This document shows, in pieces, positions 47,803-57,985 of a stretch of 64,000 bases of DNA. The DNA is taken from positions 1 to 64,000 of the forward strand of contig MU859117.1 in assembly GCA_033297205.1 (NCBI GenBank). The letters are read 5' to 3'. This DNA comes from Pseudoneurospora amorphoporcata. Lineage: Eukaryota; Ascomycota; Sordariomycetes; Sordariales; Sordariaceae. A program made the translations under genes and the position numbers. Positions within the stretch are counted from its first letter, which is position 1. Each line of letters opens with the position of its first letter. Below the pieces are notes generated by a model. It did not search any database. It was not told where the DNA came from and saw nothing but the letters and a program-made list of their open reading frames with translations.

Positions 47803-49754
47803 TCATCGAATGACTCCCCAGTCACCTGAGCGCCCGCTGCCGCCTCCATCCATGTCGTGAATATTTTTCTTCGTGCTCTTGCCGAAGAGGTTCCAGAACC
47901 GCAACGTCTCGTCTCCGGCACCGGTCACAACCGTCTTCCCGTCGGGGCTCATGGCCAGGTACAACACCCGATAAGTGTGACCTGTCAGGCTGGCGACTTG
48001 CGTCATCGAGGGGTACTTCCAGACTACTATCTGATTTTGGCTGTAACCGTGCGTCGAGACGATTTCGTTGGAGTTTTTGGACCAGGCAATGTTGCAGACC
48101 TGGCTGCCCGTGTCCACCTCGTTAAGTACCGTGCCGCGAACGGTGTCGTGAAAGATGATTCGTCTATCAGCCGTTCCGCCACCGGAAGCCAGGAGGCCGC
48201 GTTGATGTGGTGACCAGGCTATCGCCTTGACGGCTGCTGTATGGCCGGAATACTTCCATAGCGGCGTGTCTGAAAGCTTATCCCACACCATCAACTTATT
48301 GTCGTTTCCTCCACTGGCAAGTTGGCCATCATCGCAATTCCATTTTAGACCACAGACTTCCTGCTTGTGACCAACCAGTTTCTTCAGCCACTGATCTGGC
48401 GCTCGGACGTCGCGGTGGTATATTAGACGATCCCGGGACCCTGATGTCAGAATGTGAGTGTTCCATGCCAATGCTCCCACCCTGCCAGTATGGCCCGTCA
48501 TCGTCCTTAGCCGTCTTGCTTTCTCAGCATCCCAGATTTGTACCAGTCCCTTGTGAGTACCGATAGCGAGATGTGTACCCTTTTGTATCCATGATACGCT
48601 TGCCACAGTATCGTCTTCCAACGTACATAGCTTGTTGACCCTGCTTGTTTGTGCGTTCCACATGTAGACGCTGGATCCCAAGCCAACACCCAGGACATTG
48701 GCGCTCCCCCAGTCGACTAGATTCAAGTAGTAGTCGTCTAGCAACTCAGGAGCGTCCAACACCTTATACGGAACCTTGCTGATCGCACGCGGCTGCTTTC
48801 GCGGGCTCAGTAACAGTTGTTGGCTCTTGTGTTTTATGGGTGAGAGACTATAGATCTCAGCCCGGGTGTCCAGGTTGATGCCGTGTCGACTTTGTGGCGT
48901 CCTGGATGGAGTTGGATGGCCGCCAAGGCTAGCATGTCGTGGTGATAGATACGAGAACAGGTTCTTGTGAGGTGTGGAGGGGGTAAGGGTTGTTGGTGCT
49001 GCCGCGGCTGGGAGTCCATTCCGAGGAGGCGTCTGAGACCTTGTGCCCTCATGTAGATAACCCCGCGATGCTCTCCTATGGTCTGGTGATAGAGACTCCG
49101 GGGCAATCTGTGGGACAGTATCCTCAAAAACTTCTTGTCGTAGCACAGTTGAGAACGTACGATTTGCTTCCTCAGCTGCGAAATTGTCAGCAAGACATTC
49201 TAGGATAAGAGCGGATCATGACTTTACTTTTCTGAAAATGAAGCTCTCCCTGCGGCGTGCGCCTTTTCTGTCTGGGCGTCGCGGGAGAGCCCTCTTCATG
49301 CAAGAGACTAAAACTGGCTTGCAAATCTTGACCAGACCGGGTGGGAATAAACCTGGCAAGAATGTCAGAGACTCCTGAATGTGGATGAAGATACCACCCT
49401 CAGCAAGACATACCTATCACCGTTGATACGCTGTCGCTTCCTATGCGAACTTGGCCCTGGTGAATTCTGGCGTTGTTGAATTTCCCGGCGCAAAGCGCTA
49501 TCAATTGCTTCGACGTCCAAGTTGTTCACATGGTCCTCAGTTTTGGTTGGTGCCCGCCGTGGGTTCCTGGCAATCTCCGTCGGTGGTTCCTCGCGCGAGT
49601 TGCCTGAAAATGGTGGAGGAGGGGTTTGCAGTCTCGTCGACCTGGTTACTCTCGTTGTTGATGGGTGGGCTGCCTGGCGGCGGGTTTCATGGCTGGACCT
49701 TTTGGTACCGGCCGAATGTGCGGCGCGCCCGGAGACGTCGCCGGTGGTCACCAT
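47803..49754 (-). CDS. cdh1: APC/C activator Cdh1 / Fizzy-related, WD40 protein
   Basis: Three exons, 49414-49754, 49228-49352 and 47803-49175, with introns of 61 and 52 nt, give 612 residues. Cdh1 binds the anaphase-promoting complex and selects mitotic cyclins and other substrates for ubiquitination at mitotic exit and in G1. The first splice rebuilds the C-box DRFIPTR (residues 113-119), needed for APC/C binding; the second gives EEANRTFSTVLRQEVF, typical of this family. Residues from about 290 form a seven-bladed WD40 propeller, and the chain ends in Ile-Arg, the IR tail that docks on the APC/C TPR subunits. C-box, propeller and IR tail together separate it from other WD40 proteins, and the N-terminal half fits Cdh1 better than Cdc20. 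The start at 49754 is the first Met after an in-frame stop. Confidence 0.93.
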
Positions 49755-50236
49755 GTTTGATTCCGGGGTTCAATACTATGGTGAACCTGTCGGAACTTAT
49801 GTTGTTGATACGACGTTGAGGAGCGGGTGAGTAGTAGACCGGGTGTGGGTGGTCTCTTGATATCTTGCGACGGCAGACTCGGGTTGGCTTCGTTTGCTTC
49901 AAAGAGGGAAATGCCCGAGTCGGCGGCGACGACGAGGTTGTAATAAAGTTGATGCAGCACGTGCCGATTGTATCCGATCTTTTGTCCTTGGCGCACTTGT
50001 TGATGCCGTCCCAAGTCTGATGTGGTGAGAAGCCGGTGGGAAGGCAAACAGGTATGACAAGCAGGCGGCGGTGGTGAACGTTTCGACAATGCGCTGCGAT
50101 GAAAGACTTGTACTTGTACTCTGGCGGGGGATCACTATTGGTTTGGGGAGGCAGCGGCGGCGGATGTCGCAAGATTAAAAATTGTTCGCCGTGGTCTAGA
50201 GTGTTGTCGTCGTGAAGACAGAGTGTGACTATTCCC
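49755..50236 (-). promoter_or_regulatory. ATG-free leader of cdh1
   Basis: Reading towards the gene on the minus strand, these 482 nt contain no ATG. The next upstream ATG (first base 50238) opens a long frame that would overlap the cdh1 start out of frame. This suggests that transcription starts within the segment and that upstream ATGs are selected against. No TATA box was obvious to me. Confidence 0.45.
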
Positions 50237-52615
50237 ACATGCGCGGCGCAAGAAGCTATCGATGCTTGGTTTCAATCCGGGTTGCACGTCAATGAGTGGT
50301 AATTCCGGGCGTGGCCTTCTTTCGTCCGTAGTATTGATTTCGGCGATCATAGGTGGTGTGGCAAGGTTGCGCGTCGGACCGAGTTGTCAAGGTTTTGAGA
50401 CGGCGACAGCATTGAAGTCGTGAGCGGCAAGGTATCGGGATCAAAGGTTGGATGTTGGAACCTTGGTGTCGCCTGATGTGGTTGTAAAGTCGAGGTAATC
50501 TCTGGAAAAGGTAGGCCCCAGGGGTGGACGGCAGGTGGACGGGTGGGTGGGAGCGGGCGTTGGAGTGAGCGAGCGGCGGCTGCCCACTCACTGACGGACT
50601 GACGGAGTCGCGGCAGCCCGTCGCGCCAGGCCACCGACTAGCCTTACTAGGGAAAGCGGGCACTGCAACGGCCCTGTCGCGCACAGGCCATCAAAACATT
50701 GACCCGCCATTACACTCCCCATCCGCTCCACAAAGCCCAGCCAGACTTTGCCAGACATGTCCCGGTCAGCGCTGGCCCATGGTCAAATCCAGTCCAGGGA
50801 ATGGAATCGCGAAGCTCGAATCCACCCTTCTCTTCGATGTTGTGGGAAGCGGGTCCAGGCACTGACTTTCCTTACGTTACCAATACGATTCTGTGAAATT
50901 TACACCTTCATATGCCCTGACCCAGCAAGTCGTGTCTTTCGTCCCTCCTCCGCCCAAGAATGCTGACATCAAAGCCAACATCACGTGGGCCCAAGGACTC
51001 GTGTTACCGACACAGGTAACCACAAAACTCATGATGCGATAATGCAGATGTTGGTTTGGTTATCTGTTTTCGGTTTTCACTCCCCTTGCTCGCCGCGCTA
51101 CCATCTGCCATAAGATGTGGGGTGATTTTTCGAAAACACATGGAGCCCCGTCTCCCGTTGATCGGACTGAAGTGCGTGAGGTGTGATGCGGCAAGACCCG
51201 TCGTCTTCTTGCCCGTTTCGTTTGTAAGTGGTACATAGCCAGAGACGGCAACATCGACCAATCCACGTCCTGCCGCTTCTTGTTCGTTTGTATCAACCTC
51301 TTTCTCCATCTTTTGACTGGTCTAGGTAGGTATTGCCCTGGCGGGATGAAGAGAATTGCAGATTTTAATGTCACTCAAGTCTTTTCATAAGCGGTAAGGA
51401 TGGCGAACCTAGTATCATCCTTCCGTTTCTCTTCTCGTCTTCTCGCGATTGTTTGTCGTTGTTGTTGTCTTTGTTGTTTTTATACCATAGGCCCAACGCC
51501 AACGGTCCACAAAGTCAACCAAATGCAGGCCCTCATCCATCCCTTTGCTGGTTCGGTCCCGTCCCATTGCATTTGGCCCTGCCTCCTGCACCCGGCACTG
51601 CAGACATGTCGCTTTTTTGATTTGTTTACCAGTACGTATCGGTTCTTGTGGGGTAACACAACGCGTTTGATGACTGGTGTTGTTGAAGACTTCCGACTGG
51701 TTGTTTTTTTTGTTCCTAGTGCCAGAGTTGTCAACCTGTCATGCCCGATGTTCGCTGCCACAGGGAGACGAGGTTCTTGTCGCTGGAAGTTACAAGCGGG
51801 GCCGTAAAGCGTAGCTGCAGGGGGGGGCCAATTCTGCAGCCGACCCCACCAGAACAGACAGGGAACCACTTTTTGAACCATGTTTAATGGTGTTTCGAGC
51901 GCGTCTTTGCGCGTCTAGAAGGCGTTTGTGGAAAAAAAACATCGGCGTGTGAGATTGAAGACAACAGCATCGAACAGACTCGGCACTTCTTCTGTTACCA
52001 TCCCTGCAGCATCAAGCTAACCTACCATTCGGGGTTCGAAAACGGATTGGGGCAAGTTCAGAATCCGAGATCTAGACAATGCCACTTTCCGAAAGTCAAG
52101 GGACCGAAACACTTGGAATGTTTTCTGTTACTATTTCCAGCTCGCTTCTTAGTGTCATTCATTCCCAACCGATGGGAAAGACGAACGGTAACTGTATCGC
52201 TTTTATCTGCCATGTATACGACTTACCCACTGTGGGCCTCCCCCGCCAGTCATCTTCACAGAAAACGATAAAATACTCCAGGATTGCCGAGTGACATCAG
52301 ACAGCATGGATCGAGCGTACTGATTTCTACCCCACGGTTTAGGTTTTGGGCCCAAGGGGGGAGGTGAGATGCGGATCTCAAAGTCGGATACAGCTACCAG
52401 TCAGCTTACAACACAGGGTCGTTCGCGTCAAGTGCAGCGTCCGTTTTGTGGTCTCGGTTGTACCCTGGAGTCAAATTCGGCAAGAAAATACAAATGATGA
52501 GAAAGAGAAGAAGAAGAAGCCCAAGATTGGAAATATACTGTTCATGCTAACCTTATTACCCTCACCCAGGGCCGTGTTTTCCCGATTCCTTTCCTTGGCC
52601 ACCACCTCCACTTCC
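50237..52615. other. Intergenic between cdh1 and the PRPP synthetase gene
   Basis: About 2.4 kb of cdh1 upstream DNA and the 3' flank of the PRPP synthetase gene. I see no coding sequence with protein-like character. A G run lies at about 51821-51827. Confidence 0.55.
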
Positions 52616-54347
52616 TTAGTCCCCATCCCGAAGCAGCATACTAACACTCTCCCCAAACACGATCCTTCTAATCGCCTCCGCAAAAAACGGTGCAATATCC
52701 AACACCTCCAACTTCCCACAAATTACCCTCGGGTCAACATCATTCTTATTCTTGTCTACCTGCTCTTTCTTCCCCCCAGGTCCAGCTGTTCCGAAAGCTT
52801 CAAGATGTCGATCTTGTGCCACCGTGTTCGTCACCACCACCCGATCCAGCGCCGACGCATTAATCCTCTGTATCGCATCACCGCTAAACACGCCATGCGT
52901 GATGAGTGCAATCACTTGAACGGCCCCCTCTCGCTTGAGTAGCTTGGCCGCGCGCGTGATAGTGTTGCCTGTATCGGCGAGGTCATCAACCATGATGCAG
53001 ACGCGGCCAGCAACGTTTCCGACGAGCATCATCGTTGGGTAGTTTGGCTGATTTTGGCGGGGCGGCATGGACGGTGGGCGTCGATCTATGGGGACGAGGA
53101 AAGGAGTGTCAGTGTCATTTTTTCCCGTTAGGAAGGGGCAAGTCAGGACGTGGCTCGGTGCAGTAGTGATGAAAGCAAAGAGATGAGCTTGCGATTCTTT
53201 TACTCACAGATGTACTAACCTTTATGGACGAGAGCAAATCCTAAACCTAGACTGTCGGCAATGGTGGCGGCGCGTTTAGCTCCGCCGGCGTCCGGGCTGA
53301 CTACCACGGCTTCCTTGTAGTTCTCGATGTGGTGTTGGATATACCGCTTCAGGATTGGTTTGGCGACGAGGTTATCGACTGCAATGACTGCAGGTTAGAC
53401 GGGTGTTTACTTTTCCTTACCCCGCTTTCGAAGGGAGGATGCAGTAGGAGGGCTGCGACATGAAACTCACCGGGAATATCAAAGAACCCCTGGTAACTGC
53501 TCTCATGCAAGTCGCACGTAACAATCCGATCCGCTCCCGCACACATCAATAGATCCGCAATCAACGATCCCGCCTGCGCCATCATCGGCTTGAACCCGGC
53601 CTTCTGTTGGAATGCCATCGCCATGGTCGGGTTCTCGTAGTCGTGTGTGGTGAACTTGTCGTTGGCTTTCTGCTGTTGGGCCTGCTTCTCTCCCAACGAG
53701 TTGTTACCATCATCGCTTGCTGGTCCCGTCACCGTCACCGTCGCCGGAGCCTTAACCATGTCACGGATGTCGATGCCGCGGGTGATGCTGCTGTTGGACA
53801 GGCCAGTGGTCAGTTTGGATATGCCGTTAGTGAGTCCAGCAGTCCGTGGGATATGTGCAGCCGGTGTAGACGGGACGCTTTCGAACGTGTAAGAGACACC
53901 GCCTGGGCCTTCAGTTGCTGTCATAGACGATTCTCGACGTCTAGACACCAGCGGTGCCCCAGTCCTGGCATACGGCAGGTCCGGCTGGCGGGAGTATGGG
54001 AAGAATGGCAGGACGGCGGTGACCCTGCGAGCCGATCCCGTCTTGCAGGCCGATATCATGATGCAGAGTTCGATGAAATAGTCGTTGACGGTGACATGAC
54101 CGGTGGCCCCTGTAGCCGAAGAGCATCCATCGTTGTTGTTGACCGCGTTTCCATCGGTTCCCACCCCAAACGACTGGATGATGTAGACGTCCTTCCCACG
54201 TATTGAGTCCCTAATCTCGCAGCGTGTCTCCCCCGACGAAAACTTGTCCAGCACGCGGTTTGCCGGCGGAAGTCCTAGGTAGTTGCAGACGCTGTCGACG
54301 AATTTTGGGTGCGAGTTACCGCTTAGGACAACGACGTTACGAACCAT
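52616..54347 (-). CDS. prs5: Ribose-phosphate pyrophosphokinase subunit with large inserts, Prs5 type
   Basis: Exons 53471-54347, 53220-53378 and 52616-53085, with introns of 92 and 134 nt, give 501 residues. The family makes PRPP from ribose 5-phosphate and ATP for nucleotide, histidine and tryptophan synthesis. Core motifs are present: NVVVLSGNSHPKF at the start, DRIVTCDLHESSYQGFFDIP then VDNL, and the PRPP loop VDDLADTGNT. Two insertions interrupt the catalytic fold: a short one near 62-90 and a long Ser/Thr/Pro-rich one near 135-235, placed where simpler enzymes carry the FPYARQDKKD loop. Yeast Prs5 and Prs1 have such non-homologous regions and work only in complexes with other subunits, so this is probably a partner subunit. 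A second acceptor AG 9 nt upstream of exon 2 would add three residues in frame. The start is the ATG at 54347. Confidence 0.9.
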
Positions 54348-55664
54348 GACCACCGTATTGCTGTCTTTCTGGTTTTCGGTATAGTGGGTGCACTTCGAAT
54401 ATTTGTTCCAAACACGACGGGATGGCGCCGGCTAGTACCAGCTTCGTTGCCGCTGATGTTTCTACTTGCTTGTCGCTCAGTCACCTTCCCGGACTTCTCC
54501 CCTCGTTCCAGTCACAATTGCCTCCTTGGAGAACTGCAGTCATGGATGGAAAAGGACCGTGGATGCAAATAGTGAAGACGTGATTAGGTTTGTAGAAAAG
54601 GGATTTTTTATTTTTATTTTTTTAAAAAAAGAGGAGGAAAGGTCGGCTCAGGAGGTAAAAAGAGGGAAAAGAAAAGGTCAGGTATTTGGGGAAAGTTGGG
54701 AGTCAAGTATCTTACGACACCACCTCCAAGTCGGATGGCTCATCAAGGTTCCCCGACCTCCCAAGACGGGTTGCTGTCGTTACACGGAAGGCGGCATGGC
54801 CGGCTAGTACGATAACTTGGAGCAATCGGATGTTCCGCCTTTCAAAGTCCCTTTCATATCTTCATTCTGCTAAGCTTGATGCTTGAGGACGGGAGGAAAG
54901 ACCGGACGCATGCTGGGTTGTACCGAGACATACATGAATGATATAAACATCCCCTACAACGTGCTTGCCAAGGGGACTCATCAATTATCGATGTTCCATC
55001 CGAAATCCCAGCAATAATGATACGCAGCTCGTGATAGCACATGTCAAGTTCAGCGAATCACCGAGTGGGATTGGGTGAGCTGGAAGGCGGGGAGATAAGA
55101 CATGAACGGGAAGGAATGATGGGTTGCCGCCGGAACCATGACAATATTGATCTTGGGTCGAATAAGGAAAGCCGTGACTTACACGTTGGTCGCACGAGGG
55201 CACTCCGTACTTTTCCTACCTCGTGTGACACTTTTCAGCATGACCCAAGTATAAAAGCACAACGACCTTCTCGTTACATAATTCCTACCATCTTCACCCT
55301 CCACCTGTATCGATGTTCATCACAATGGAAATGCAAAGTCAAGTGTCGATGGGGGCCAACGCAAGCATATTCCTCAAATGTCTAAACCCAATTGGTGTTT
55401 TGCATCCAATCATATCTAACCACCTTTTTGTTTGTAACCCTGAAATTGATCCAACACTGCGCTCCATCTTTTCCTCGGCCCCCTTTTGTCGAAATCCAGA
55501 ATGCAAAGCGAACTCAATAACGAGGTGGCCCAAACGAGCCAACGAAAGAAATCCAACTGTATTTTACATCATCTTCCTCCTGCGCAAATAACAATAACAG
55601 CACACATCTCCCCCTATCCAAGGAACCTCAAATGGGCCCTATCTGATACGCAAAGCGCTGCACC
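54348..55664. other. Intergenic: PRPP synthetase promoter and ornithine decarboxylase 3' region
   Basis: The 193 nt next to the PRPP synthetase start are ATG-free on the minus strand, fitting a short leader. A T-rich then A-rich patch lies near 54604-54635. The part near 55664 is the 3' untranslated region of ornithine decarboxylase. No further gene seen. Confidence 0.55.
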
Positions 55665-57192
55665 TTACAATTCCAAGAGAGCCAGGGCACCAGGCTCGCT
55701 GCAGACGTAGATGACATCATGCTTGTTGGAGAAGCCGTTGAAGGTGGTGGCGGAGCACTTGGTGTAGGCACCCATGTCCTCGAAGTACAGCCAGTCGCCA
55801 ACATCGAGAATCTCGCGGAAGCGGATGCTCTCGGTGATGCGATCAATGCCGTCGCAAGTGGGACCCCAGATGCTGTACGCAATGGCGTCCTCCGCAGCAG
55901 ACTCGTGAGCAGCAACAGAGTTGTACATAGTACGGCCGCCAGCACGGAGGATCTTGGCCACGGGGTGCTGGTGATCGAACATGATGCTGCTGAAGTTTCC
56001 GTACAGACCATCGTTGACGTAGACCATGTAGCTGGCGTCGCCGTTGTTCACCGATCCGTCGTTGCTCATAGAAGAAGAGGAGTCAGAGACCGAGACAGCA
56101 GAGCCGTCCTGGATAGTGCGGCGAGCAATGATGTTGCAGGCAAGAGTAAATGCCGAGGAAGCGTAGTAGCGACCAGGCTCAGCGATGAGGTTGACGCCGG
56201 TATGGGCCGGGAAGTACTCTTCGAGGGCAGCGCGCAAGACGTTGGCCATCTGCTCGAAAGTATCGTCGCTGCAGAAGCCTCCACCGACATCGAGAGTCTT
56301 CAGGTTGTAGCCATAAGCAGCGGCCTGCTGGAAGACGACATGAGCGTCCTGAACAGCCTTCAAGAAAGCAGTAGGATCAGAGGCGCCAGAGCCAACGTGG
56401 AAGCTGACGCCAACCACGTTGAGACCCAGCTGACGGGCAAGGCCCAAGAGACCGTCGGTGGAGTCAAGGGAAGCACCAAACTTCAAGCTGAGACGGCAAA
56501 GGGACGAAGAATCGTCGGTAAGGATACGGAGGAAGAGCTCGGCGTCGGGATATAAGCGTGCAATCTTGCGCAGCTCATCGGCGTTATCGAAGGTCATCTG
56601 GCGCACGCCCTGCTGGGCGACATAGCGCACATATGAGTTGGTCTTGCACGGCTGTGCATAGATAATGCGGGAGGGATCGACGCCCATGCGGAGGACTTGC
56701 TCAATCTCGGCCTTGGAAGCACAGTCGAAGCCGGTGCCGAGTGCGGCCAGAAGCTGCAAGAGCCTGTCGTCGGGGTTGCACTTGACAGCTGATAATAAAC
56801 ATCAAAAGTCAGCAGGTTGAATCCTCAATTAGGAGCTCATCTAATTGGAAATACTCACCATAGAACGGCTTGACGCGGGGAAGGTTCAACTTCCAGCGGA
56901 GGTGCTGGCGGTAGACCTCGCCGAGATCGGCGACAAAGAAGGTGTCCTCGTCGCCGGGCTCGCAGAACTCGTAGTCAATGCTCTCCACACGCTGGCGGAG
57001 GGCATCGCCAATCATTTGTTTGGCGATCAACTTGCCGTTGGCAAGGCCGCGGAGATATTCATCGTGCTTCAAGGAGCCATTTTGGATGACGTTCAAACTG
57101 TCGGTTTGACACTTTGAAAAGACATGATTGTTTGTATAATCGATGAAATCGATAGTGCCCATGCGGTCGGAGACAACAGTCGGCATAACCAT
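55665..57192 (-). CDS. spe-1: Ornithine decarboxylase
   Basis: Exons 56859-57192 and 55665-56788 with a 70-nt intron give 485 residues, the length expected for the Neurospora enzyme (about 484). It is a PLP-dependent cytosolic enzyme that converts ornithine to putrescine, the committed step of polyamine synthesis. The splice rebuilds VKPFYAVKCNPDD with the PLP lysine at 114. Further motifs are the Gly-rich DVGGGFC, the phosphate-binding EPGRYYASSAFTLA, and GPTCDGIDRI with catalytic Cys423 near the C-terminus; the enzyme works as a head-to-tail dimer. In fungi polyamines control it through antizyme-directed turnover and through mRNA level and translation. A variable Ser-rich insert sits near residue 340 (SVSDSSSSMSN). 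The start at 57192 is the first Met after a very long ATG-free leader. Confidence 0.96.
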
Positions 57193-57985
57193 ATCCCAAG
57201 ATCTGACTGGGGGATAAGATCGAGTGATGATAGTGGAGTTTTGCGAGGTTTCGGAGGTTCCCGGTGTGAGGGGGAGTTTGCGTGCGTGTGTTTGTTGTTG
57301 GTTTTGGATTTGTTGCGTAGTTAATGTGTCCTTGTCAAAAGGAGCAAGTGCTTCTTGAAAATTGGTCTTAGGGGGGTCGGTGTCGGTATGAGACTGATCC
57401 CTGAGCGATCTGACGAGGCCTCCTCGACTCTTCCTCCGTTAGAGGAAGAACCGCAGAACTCGTCCTATGCGGCAGCTGACGGTTGGGACTGTATTCAGGT
57501 CCTTGGTTGGGAGAGAGGTCGAAAAAGAAAGCGTCGAGCTTCTTAGAGACCCTCAGGAGCGGATGGGGGAGGTACGACGTTGATGATGTGGAAGGTCTTT
57601 CTGAGGCTGAAATCTTGGTCCGAGACGAGCTTTACGGCCAAGGAAGCCGTGTTAAATAGGGTTGCCTTTGAGAAGACCAAAGGCAGTCAAGGAAGGTGGA
57701 TGCTATGGCGACGACGACGACGTGTCCGTCCTGATAATGGGCGCAATGTTAGCAACTTGACCGTGACCAAGTCGTCAAGAGGCAGAGTGGATGTTGTGTG
57801 AAGAGGGCGAAGAAGCTGTGAAGAATGTGTGCAGAGTTGTGTTGGACTTGGAGGTTGGGACTTGTGATGATCCCTCCACACTATGATGACACTGGATGTA
57901 GATAGGTTGTCTGGGACGCAGACTCCGAGTCGAGTAGTCGGCCAAGCCAGCCTTTTTAAGCAGTCCGCGTCGGGGCGGTTTGCCA
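57193..57985 (-). promoter_or_regulatory. ATG-free leader of ornithine decarboxylase with TATA-like box
   Basis: Over 793 nt upstream of the start codon, the coding-sense strand has no ATG at all, while the opposite strand has many. CTTAAAAAGG at 57951-57960 (minus strand) is a plausible TATA element, so transcription may begin near 57920-57930 and the leader would be about 730 nt if unspliced. GCTAAC followed by ATTATCAG near 57726-57750 looks like a branch site and acceptor, but I found no good donor. Neurospora spe-1 is known for an unusually long leader, in agreement with this. Confidence 0.6.
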
